From positions 1-13,175 of the forward strand of contig JAITXQ010000016.1 in NCBI GenBank assembly GCA_031284675.1: 13,175 nt of DNA, written 5' to 3'. How positions within the stretch are numbered: position 1 is the stretch's first letter; the number at the start of each line of letters is the position of its first letter. Source of the DNA: Rickettsiales bacterium (lineage in GTDB: Bacteria > Pseudomonadota > Alphaproteobacteria > Rickettsiales > Anaplasmataceae). Made by a program: the position numbers and the translations under genes. Below the pieces are notes generated by a model. That model searched no databases and was not told the DNA's origin. It was given only the letters and a program-made list of their open reading frames with translations. Of this stretch, positions 8,156 to 13,175 are shown in pieces.

Positions 8156-9179
8156 ATTTGTGAACAATTATCTTAACAAACTCAGTAACCCCATTTTTTA
8201 TCCCTGTTTTTTTGGCATTACTAGCCATATCACGTAATTTTTGAGAATTCACTAATAGATCAACTAACAACTCCGTTAGATTTTTTTTTGCTTCACTATT
8301 TTGCTCAACTATTACAGCTGCCCCCGAATCTTCAATATATTTTGCGTTATAAAATTGGTGATTATCTTTTGAGTGAGAGTAAGGAATATATATAGCAGGA
8401 CATTCAGCAAGAGTGATCTCCGCTATTGAAGTTGCTCCTGCTCTGCTAATTACCAAGTGAGCATTGGCCAACCTACTCTCCATATCATCAAAAAATTCAC
8501 TTAATTCACAATTGACCTTTTCACTTTTATATAGGTTTTTGACCTTGTTTATATTTTTCCTCGTGCATTGCTGCGTTACTCTAATTCTCTTTTTTATTTT
8601 AATAGGCAAATCACAAATTACGCTGCTTACTACATCATCAAAAAAATTTGCACCTTGGCTACCTGCTATGATTAATATGTTTAAAACTACCTCAGTGTTA
8701 GAATATCCTTGCGCTTTTATATCAACAAAATTTCCTATAAAAACACATTTATTGCTCTCCGCATATTTAGTCTCTGGAAAGCTGATTGCAATTAATTTTG
8801 CACTCTTGAAAAAGAATCTATTTACCCTCCCTAAAACTGTGTTTTGTTCATGTAAAATTATAGGTATAGAAAGAACCTTTGCTGCAAGAAGAGTTGGAAA
8901 AGAAGCATAGCTACCAAAACCAATGACCAGTTTTGGTTTTAATTTCCTTATTTGATATAGTGCTAACACACAGCTATATATTAATAAAAGGAAAAATTTA
9001 AATTTATTGCTGCTTAGTTTACACAATGGTAAGGTGTAGCTTTCCACGTCGGTATTTTTATTTATTTTTTTATCAGTAAATAATATACAATTGTATCCTT
9101 GTGTCCTTAGTGCTTTTGCTAAGGTTATGGCCGGAAAGATGTGCCCGCCTGTGCCACCTGTTGCTAGGATAATATCCAT
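8148..9179 (-). CDS. murG: MurG, lipid II-forming N-acetylglucosaminyltransferase
   Basis: Peripheral inner-membrane GT-B glycosyltransferase that adds GlcNAc from UDP-GlcNAc to lipid I, producing lipid II. The 343 residues are slightly shorter than E. coli MurG (355). Motifs in order are the glycine-rich loop GGTGGHIFP (8-16), GFGSYASFP (87-95), HEQN (110-113), the second glycine loop GSQGA (173-177), SRAGATSIAE (245-254) and the sugar-nucleotide site with His274-Gln275. A hydrophobic stretch at 61-74 (FFLLLIYSCVLALY) fits membrane association. The ATG has only a distant AGGA upstream. The gene is divergent from the 9266 gene and convergent, with an 8-bp overlap, to gshB. It shows that the host retains lipid II synthesis. 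All substrate-site motifs are present, so it should be active. Confidence 0.97.
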   Translation of the reverse strand: MDIILATGGTGGHIFPAITLAKALRTQGYNCILFTDKKINKNTDVESYTLPLCKLSSNKFKFFLLLIYSCVLALYQIRKLKPKLVIGFGSYASFPTLLAAKVLSIPIILHEQNTVLGRVNRFFFKSAKLIAISFPETKYAESNKCVFIGNFVDIKAQGYSNTEVVLNILIIAGSQGANFFDDVVSSVICDLPIKIKKRIRVTQQCTRKNINKVKNLYKSEKVNCELSEFFDDMESRLANAHLVISRAGATSIAEITLAECPAIYIPYSHSKDNHQFYNAKYIEDSGAAVIVEQNSEAKKNLTELLVDLLVNSQKLRDMASNAKKTGIKNGVTEFVKIIVHKFS

Positions 9180-9265
9180 CTGTAAATAACAAATCCTAGA
9201 TTGTTAACTGTTATTTAATAATTTGCACGTAGAATTTTATTAAGCTTTATGGTAGGGAGTTAAAA

Positions 9266-9637
9266 ATGCCTGAAAATAATAGTAAAAAAGAACTTAATGA
9301 GGAAAATAAACCTCAAGAACAAAGAGAAGGCAGAAGCGGAGGTTTTTTAGAATTGTTAAAAAATACAATAAAAATTCTTTTCAATTCGGTTGTTGATTTG
9401 TCTCAGCAAGAGCAACATAGTGATGTAAAGAATGCCTATCGGCAACAAGGTTTAGGTGCTAAAGGGAAAAGCCCAGGAGATCTTAATCCGAAGGCAAAGC
9501 TTGAAGTGGAAGAAGCAGCTGAGGGATTGAAAGAAAGGTTACAGAAATCTGATGCTGGTAATCAATCTGCTGAAATTAAAGTACCTAATCAAACTTCTGT
9601 TCAAGATATTGACAGTTTCAAAGTAATAGAACGTTAA
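9266..9637 (+). CDS. Charged hypothetical protein, function unknown
   Basis: I do not recognise this 123-residue protein. It has a strong GGGAG ribosome site 6 bases before the ATG and fills the gap between divergent murG and convergent lpdA exactly, stopping one base short of the lpdA end, which supports it as a real gene. The N-terminal 26 residues are very polar (Glu, Asn, Lys, Gln). One hydrophobic-amphipathic segment follows at 27-45 (FLELLKNTIKILFNSVVDL). The rest is Lys/Glu/Gln-rich and likely helical (KAKLEVEEAAEGLKERLQKS, 76-95), then a polar tail. There is no signal peptide, no full transmembrane helix by eye, and no cysteine. It may be a small peripheral-membrane or helix-bundle protein, but that is only inference. 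Likely lineage-restricted. Confidence 0.7.
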   Translation: MPENNSKKELNEENKPQEQREGRSGGFLELLKNTIKILFNSVVDLSQQEQHSDVKNAYRQQGLGAKGKSPGDLNPKAKLEVEEAAEGLKERLQKSDAGNQSAEIKVPNQTSVQDIDSFKVIER

Positions 9638-9638
9638 T

Positions 9639-11024
9639 TCAACTATTTAACGATTCATCATCTGCAGCAAGCACTGATTCGTGTATCATCTCTGAAATGG
9701 TTGGATGAGGAAAGATTGTAGATTTTATGTCAAAGTCTGTTCCTTCTAGTTGCTTTGCGAGGGCAAAATTGCTAATTAACTCTGTTACTTCTGCGCCTAT
9801 CATGTGAGCTCCAAGAAGTTCGCCTGTTTTTTTGTCTATCACTGTTTTCACTAATCCTTCAGTTTTACTAAGTGCAATAGATTTACCATTAAAGTTAGAA
9901 TGAAACTTTCCTATTTTTATATCATATCCATTTTTTATTGCCTGTTCTTCAGTGAGGCCAACACTTGCTATTTGTGGATGGGAATAAGTGCAATTTGGTA
10001 TGCATTCTTTTTTTAACGCATGAGCACTTTTACCAGCAATCTTTTCAACGCAGATCACAGCTTCATGACTTGCTTTATGTGCTAAACATGGCGGGCCAGC
10101 TACATCACCTATTGCATATACACTTGGTTCATTGGTTTCATACCACCCATTTGTCTCGATAAAACCAGAGGAATTTAATTTTATCCCCGTATTTTCTAAA
10201 CCTATATTTTCAGTATTTGCTTGAATTCCAACCGCAACAATTACTCTATCAAATTCTTTGTTTTCACTACCACTCAGTTGCACCTTAATAGAGTCTTTAT
10301 TTTTAATGAGAGTTTTTACGCTACTGTTTGTATATATTTTTATCCCCTGTTTTGTGAATATTTCTTCTGCTGGGCCTGAAATGTCTTTATCTTCCAGCGG
10401 TAAAATAGTGTCTTTTATCTCTATGATTGTTACATCAACTCCTAAAGTACTATAAAAACTTGCAAATTCTATTCCAATCGCACCAGAGCCTATAATTAGG
10501 AGAGATTTTGGTAATTTGTCTGGCATCATAGCGTGTTGCGCATTCCATATTAAATCTCCATCTGCTTCTATTCCAGGTAGATTTCGCGCTCTAACGCCTG
10601 TTGCTAAAATAATGTGTTTAGAAGAAATTTCTTGATCTTCCTTATCGCTAACAACTTTTATAGTACTATTGCCTGCAAGCTTACCAAAACCTTTGCAGAC
10701 AGTAATACTGTTTTTTTTCATCAAGTAGGCAACACCACTTGATAATTTATCAACAACGTTTCTTGAGTATTTCACTATTGATTGTATATCAAAGCTTGCA
10801 TCCTTTACTTTTATACCAAATTCCTCTGATCTTTTTATTAATCCATAAATTTCAGACGCCCTAAGTAGCGACTTTGTTGGTATACATCCCCAATTTAAGC
10901 ATATACCGCCTAAATTTTTCTCTTTTTCAACAATTGCAGTTTTAAACCCAAGCTGTGCCGCTCTAATTGCTGCTATATAACCACCAGGACCGCTACCTAC
11001 AACTGTAATATCATACTCATTCAT
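9639..11024 (-). CDS. lpdA: Dihydrolipoamide dehydrogenase (E3)
   Basis: FAD- and NAD-dependent flavoprotein that re-oxidises the lipoyl arm of 2-oxoacid dehydrogenase complexes (pyruvate, 2-oxoglutarate) or the glycine cleavage system. The 461 residues carry every family mark. These are the FAD-binding GSGPGG (10-15), the redox disulfide Cys42/Cys47 in GGICLNWGCIPTKS, the NAD-binding GSGAIGIEFASF (179-190), the second FAD motif AIGDVAGPPCLAH (304-316), and the catalytic pair His440/Glu445 in FPHPTISE. It could serve either complex; neighbours do not settle which, and Rickettsiales often have two copies. The start codon lacks a clear Shine-Dalgarno sequence. An upstream ATG at 11037-11035 is out of frame. 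The gene converges on the 9266 gene with a single base between the stops. Confidence 0.97.
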   Translation of the reverse strand: MNEYDITVVGSGPGGYIAAIRAAQLGFKTAIVEKEKNLGGICLNWGCIPTKSLLRASEIYGLIKRSEEFGIKVKDASFDIQSIVKYSRNVVDKLSSGVAYLMKKNSITVCKGFGKLAGNSTIKVVSDKEDQEISSKHIILATGVRARNLPGIEADGDLIWNAQHAMMPDKLPKSLLIIGSGAIGIEFASFYSTLGVDVTIIEIKDTILPLEDKDISGPAEEIFTKQGIKIYTNSSVKTLIKNKDSIKVQLSGSENKEFDRVIVAVGIQANTENIGLENTGIKLNSSGFIETNGWYETNEPSVYAIGDVAGPPCLAHKASHEAVICVEKIAGKSAHALKKECIPNCTYSHPQIASVGLTEEQAIKNGYDIKIGKFHSNFNGKSIALSKTEGLVKTVIDKKTGELLGAHMIGAEVTELISNFALAKQLEGTDFDIKSTIFPHPTISEMIHESVLAADDESLNS

Positions 11025-11051
11025 TAGTTTTTTTCATATTCAAAAAGATTA

Positions 11052-11080
11052 TATATAACAGATGGAACCCATATGATCAA
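11052..11080 (-). promoter_or_regulatory. Candidate promoter for lpdA
   Basis: On the minus strand TTGATC (11080-11075) and TATATA (11057-11052) are separated by 17 bp, each matching consensus at 4 of 6 positions. A perfect TATAAT overlaps at 11053-11048 but leaves a 21-bp spacer. The start would be about 20 bases before the lpdA ATG. Confidence 0.35.
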
Positions 11081-11144
11081 TGGCCTGTCCCAAGCAGTTA
11101 GTTGGTATTCAGATTTTTTTACCCACAGAAACGGCAAAAATTCC

Positions 11145-11173
11145 TTGACAAACTCCGCCAGCCCTCTTATCAT
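11145..11173 (+). promoter_or_regulatory. Near-consensus sigma-70 promoter with no clear gene behind it
   Basis: A perfect TTGACA (11145-11150) is separated by exactly 17 bp from TATCAT (11168-11173, 5 of 6). This is the best promoter match in the window. Transcription would begin near 11180 and read rightward into the repeat-rich gap. No convincing gene follows until 11917. A 79-codon frame (11073-11312) spans the promoter itself, which argues against that frame being its product. Confidence 0.55.
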
Positions 11174-11233
11174 GACAGTGAAGGTATTCAGTTATCTTCA
11201 ATCTGTGCAGATTAAACGACAAAAGTATTACAT

Positions 11234-11359
11234 AATTGGCGTCTTATTTTTAATTTTTTGCACTATGTGCACCTTATGTCTTCACAACATTTCTAGGTTT
11301 TTATCTATATAAGCTGAAACGCGCTTATAAAGCGTTTAAGACAGTATAGAACGCCAATT
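11234..11359. repeat. 126-bp segment bounded by 9-bp inverted repeats, with internal hairpins
   Basis: AATTGGCGT (11234-11242) and ACGCCAATT (11351-11359) are perfect inverted copies; with one gap the match extends a few bases further inward. Inside lie a small hairpin (TGCAC-TAT-GTGCA, 11259-11271) and a second one (AAACGC...GCGTTT, 11317-11337). This could be a miniature non-autonomous element or a structured RNA transcribed from the promoter at 11145. Whether it occurs elsewhere in the genome cannot be seen here. Confidence 0.5.
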
Positions 11360-11466
11360 TGCAGGATTAGAGAGTGACAATTAGCTAACACAGGATTTCT
11401 TTTGCCTTTTTTTTCATTTGGTAAATTTCTTAACGTTTATAGCTAAAGCAATTTAAAAGCCCGTGA

Positions 11467-11489
11467 AGGGTAGTGCTTGACACTGCCCT
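11467..11489. repeat. Palindrome AGGGTAGTG / CACTGCCCT
   Basis: Nine-base arms with one G-T wobble pair surround a 5-base loop (CTTGA). The core AGTG...CACT is shared with the two neighbouring palindromes at 11498-11521 and 11605-11627, so all three look like members of one family. Confidence 0.6.
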
Positions 11490-11643
11490 CCTTTGTCATC
11501 CCAGTGCTCAGACACTGGGATCCAGGAATTTTATTAAGTTGGTAAGCACAGAAGTAGCCGTTTTATGTTAAAATACAACGTTTTGATGGTTATGAAAAGG
11601 CTGAATTCCAGTGTCAAGCACTGGAATGACAAGAAGAGGGCAC
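11484..11643. repeat. Two inverted 38-39-bp palindromic arms flanking an 83-bp core
   Basis: Read on the minus strand from 11521 leftward to 11484, and on the plus strand from 11605 rightward to 11643, the sequence is nearly the same. Each arm begins with a perfect 9-bp-arm palindrome: ATCCCAGTG/CACTGGGAT at 11498-11521, and ATTCCAGTG/CACTGGAAT at 11605-11627. Each continues with GATGACAAAG-GAGGGCA or AATGACAAGAAGAGGGCA respectively. The 83 bp between (11522-11604) carries no open frame of note. The layout resembles a miniature inverted-repeat element or two independent insertions of one palindromic repeat. Confidence 0.65.
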
Positions 11644-11679
11644 TGGGATGACAGGAGAAGGGGCTACTTGGATGACATC
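11620..11679 (+). repeat. Degenerate 22-24-bp tandem repeat, about 2.6 copies
   Basis: Units start at 11620 (ACTGGAATGACAAG), 11642 (ACTGGGATGACAGG) and 11666 (ACTTGGATGACATC), each followed by a purine-rich stretch in the first two. The first unit overlaps the right arm of the palindromic structure. The pattern suggests local duplication of the arm sequence. Confidence 0.5.
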
Positions 11680-11680
11680 T

Positions 11681-11863
11681 TTCTTCTTGGTATAAATTAT
11701 ATGTCTCAATGTTCGTACAGCTATGCATGTATGGCTTTGTCGCATAGTGGGAATTGGTATGAGGTGTATTGCTATATATCTCTAAGGGCATATATTATTT
11801 ACATAATAATACAATATTTCGTTCATAAATCAATGCTTTTAACGTACAACAAGAACATTTTCG
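11681..11863. other. AT-rich gap without recognisable genes
   Basis: This stretch upstream of the BamB-like gene shows no convincing coding frame, RNA gene or strong repeat. Plus-strand frame 11611-11913 and minus-strand frame 11534-11791 are open but run through the repeats, have unbalanced composition and lack ribosome sites, so I do not call them. Confidence 0.5.
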
Positions 11864-11892
11864 TTGTGATTAAGGTTTCTAGTATGTATATT
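11864..11892 (+). promoter_or_regulatory. Candidate promoter for the BamB-like gene
   Basis: TTGTGA (11864-11869, 4 of 6) and TATATT (11887-11892, 5 of 6) are 17 bp apart. The start would fall near 11899, leaving a leader of about 18 bases before the ATG at 11917. No strong Shine-Dalgarno sequence lies in that leader. Confidence 0.4.
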
Positions 11893-11916
11893 AATGAATC
11901 TTGTTTTCAATAAGTA

Positions 11917-13011
11917 ATGAAAGTAATAATTGTTATGATAATGTTATTGTGTAGCAGTTACACAATGGCAAGCGAACGAATAAGTCTAGTGGATAAAAAA
12001 TTATCCCAAGGGTATGTGGCTCCAGTGCTTACAGAAGATAGTGTTATTTTGGCTGATAAACATGGTACATTATATTCCTTTGATATTGATAACTCAAGGG
12101 TTATGAATTGGAAATTGCACCTTCCACACAGAAAAAAAATTGGTAACATGAGCCTATCGTGTCACGGAGGAAATGTTTTCTTTATAGTGGATAACGTTCT
12201 ACATGCAATAGACGCAAAAACTGGCGAGATTCAGTGGGAAAAAGAATTGAGAGCTCCGGTAAGAGGAAAAGCAGCAGTAATAAATAATAAATTGGTAGTG
12301 TTGACTATTGATAATTATCTGCATGCGTTTGATATCAAAGGTGGCAACTCTGTTTGGGCTTATCAAAATGGTATCAATGAGATTCGAGGTTTATATTCTG
12401 TATCGCCGGCAATTTCTGATGATAAAATAATAGCACCGTTTTCAAATGGTGAGCTAATAGCTTTTACTGAAGATGGTAAAAAATTGTGGAGCCAAAAATT
12501 ATCTACAAATCTTTTAGATACACAGCTCACAGATGTAACCACTACACCGAGAGTGCTTGGTGATATTTTAATAGCTACAAATAGTTCTTATATTTATGGT
12601 ATTAACGTAAAATCAGGAAATATTTTATGGTCAAAATCATTACAAGTAAAAAATGTATCAGATATCAAATCGTATTATAGTCCTCTTATTCCTGTAAAGG
12701 AACAAAGAGAAGGCGGAAGAATTTTTATTATTACTAAAGACAATAAAGTTATTGGATTAGGTATACTGAGTGGTAAAACGGTTTGGACATCTGATTTAAT
12801 AGAAAATACGCAATTATTTGCTCCAATTGTGCATGCTCATACGCTATGGGTAACAAGTAATAAAGGTTCAATGTTTGCTTTTCTTGAATCTGAAAGCTCA
12901 GGAAAGGCAATCAAAACACCGGGTAATGTGTTTCATACTCCAGTGTTTACCCATGATAAGATATATGTAACAACTGAGGGAAATGGTGTTTATTCTTTAG
13001 TGCGACCCTGA
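11917..13011 (+). CDS. bamB: BamB-like PQQ-repeat beta-propeller protein, 3' end altered by a probable intron
   Basis: Periplasmic scaffold of the BAM complex that inserts beta-barrels into the outer membrane. After a signal sequence (MKVIIVMIMLLCSSYTMA, probable cleavage after Ala18) come repeated propeller blades with the alternating hydrophobic-Asp/Gly-Trp pattern. Examples are GTLYSFDIDN (50-59), VLHAIDAKTGEIQWEKEL (94-111), YLHAFDIKGGNSVWAY (134-149), GELIAFTEDGKKLW (178-191), YIYGINVKSGNILWSKSL (225-242), VIGLGILSGKTVWTSDL (278-294) and GSMFAF (317-322). The 364 residues compare with 392 for E. coli BamB. Cys12 lies in a poor lipobox (MLLC), so this homologue may be soluble periplasmic and not lipidated. 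The last residues VYSL fit a normal family end, but the next codons (GTG CGA CCC TGA) coincide with the 5' end of a likely group II intron starting at 13000. Thus VRP and the stop are probably intron-derived and the original last few codons lie beyond it. Splicing would restore them. Another PQQ-propeller protein is a less likely identity. Confidence 0.82.
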   Translation: MKVIIVMIMLLCSSYTMASERISLVDKKLSQGYVAPVLTEDSVILADKHGTLYSFDIDNSRVMNWKLHLPHRKKIGNMSLSCHGGNVFFIVDNVLHAIDAKTGEIQWEKELRAPVRGKAAVINNKLVVLTIDNYLHAFDIKGGNSVWAYQNGINEIRGLYSVSPAISDDKIIAPFSNGELIAFTEDGKKLWSQKLSTNLLDTQLTDVTTTPRVLGDILIATNSSYIYGINVKSGNILWSKSLQVKNVSDIKSYYSPLIPVKEQREGGRIFIITKDNKVIGLGILSGKTVWTSDLIENTQLFAPIVHAHTLWVTSNKGSMFAFLESESSGKAIKTPGNVFHTPVFTHDKIYVTTEGNGVYSLVRP

Positions 13012-13175
13012 AAGTCGTGGTTTTGTGGTGGTTAAATTCCACTTTCCCTAGACATCGGGGATAATGTATATCTCACATTTTAAAGGGTGGCAACCTTTGG
13101 GGTGCAAGCATGAGATAAAAGCAGGTAACACTAAACCTCATGGTGAATCCCTGCAAACAGAGTTAGATATGATTA
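13000..13175 (+). mobile_element. 5' end of a probable group II intron (runs off the window)
   Basis: The segment opens with GTGCG, the conserved 5' splice-site sequence of group II introns (GUGYG). It then makes a run of short stems typical of domain I: CGAC/GTCG (13003-13017), GTGG/CCAC around a 7-base loop (13028-13042), CCCT/GGGG (13046-13060), TCTCA/TGAGA (13071-13115) enclosing AAAGG/CCTTT (13082-13098), and GCAGG/CCTGC (13121-13154). Base composition is less AT-rich than the flanking DNA and there is no long open frame, as expected for the ribozyme part before a reverse transcriptase/maturase gene. It begins within the final codons of the BamB-like gene on the same strand. Domain V, the exon-binding sites and the maturase would lie beyond the window, so identification rests on the 5' motif and folding. 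Another structured RNA is possible. Confidence 0.62.

Noticed and set aside
8464..8910. 148-codon frame antisense to murG
   Set aside because: A shadow of well-conserved MurG coding sequence.
11073..11312. 79-codon frame with one hydrophobic segment near its end
   Set aside because: No ribosome site, it spans the strong promoter, and its second half lies in the repeat-bounded segment. A short membrane peptide is possible but not supported.
11461..11680. CRISPR-like array
   Set aside because: The repeats are palindromic, of unequal spacing and only two to three in number, without unique spacers or cas genes.
11733..11747. GGCTTTGTCGCATAG, reminiscent of ends of some IS5-type insertion sequences
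   Set aside because: No matching inverted copy and no transposase remnant nearby; too short to support.
11534..11913. Open frames on both strands (85 and 100 codons) in the repeat region
   Set aside because: They read through palindromic and tandem repeats, have odd composition and lack start signals.
13012..13175. tmRNA, RNase P RNA or signal-recognition RNA as identity of the structured end
   Set aside because: None of their conserved core motifs is recognisable, while the GTGCG start fits a group II intron better.

Overview
The window looks like a chromosomal segment of a Wolbachia-like member of the Anaplasmataceae (Rickettsiales). The DNA is strongly AT-rich and the proteins have the Lys/Asn/Ile-rich composition of such endosymbionts. 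The non-coding gaps carry short perfect palindromes built on a CCAGTG/CACTGG core, of a kind common in Wolbachia genomes. The genus is inferred from these traits and from protein resemblance; no search was run.

Layout. Positions 1-307 hold the last 65 or so codons of an ABC exporter ATPase whose upstream part is absent, so it is a remnant. Positions 320-6050 (minus strand) hold the protein quality-control operon tig-clpP-clpX-lon: trigger factor folds nascent chains, ClpXP and Lon degrade damaged or tagged proteins. The genes are 15 bp or less apart, and clpP/clpX share a TAATG stop/start. A tRNA-Leu(UAG) gene lies upstream on the same strand (6209-6290). A repeat-bearing gap (6291-6570) follows.

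On the plus strand come a DolP/YraP-like double-BON lipoprotein (6571-7161) and glutathione synthetase gshB (7211-8155). Then murG (minus), which overlaps the 3' end of gshB by 8 bp, an unrecognised 123-codon charged protein (plus), and dihydrolipoamide dehydrogenase lpdA (minus). Gene ends here are packed tail to tail with almost no spacing.

Positions 11025-11916 are about 890 bp without a convincing gene. They hold a near-consensus sigma-70 promoter with no obvious gene behind it, a 126-bp segment bounded by 9-bp inverted repeats, and two 38-39-bp palindromic arms in inverted orientation around an 83-bp core. One arm runs into a degenerate 22-24-bp tandem repeat.

Positions 11917-13011 encode a BamB-like PQQ-propeller protein of the outer-membrane assembly machinery. 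At position 13000, inside its last codons, the sequence switches to what looks like the 5' end of a group II intron (GTGCG start and a series of small hairpins), which runs off the window. The gene's last three codons and its stop appear to be supplied by the intron.

The most interesting points are this probable intron insertion in bamB and the layered repeats with an orphan promoter at 11025-11680. No wholly new multi-gene system is evident; most coding content is conserved housekeeping.
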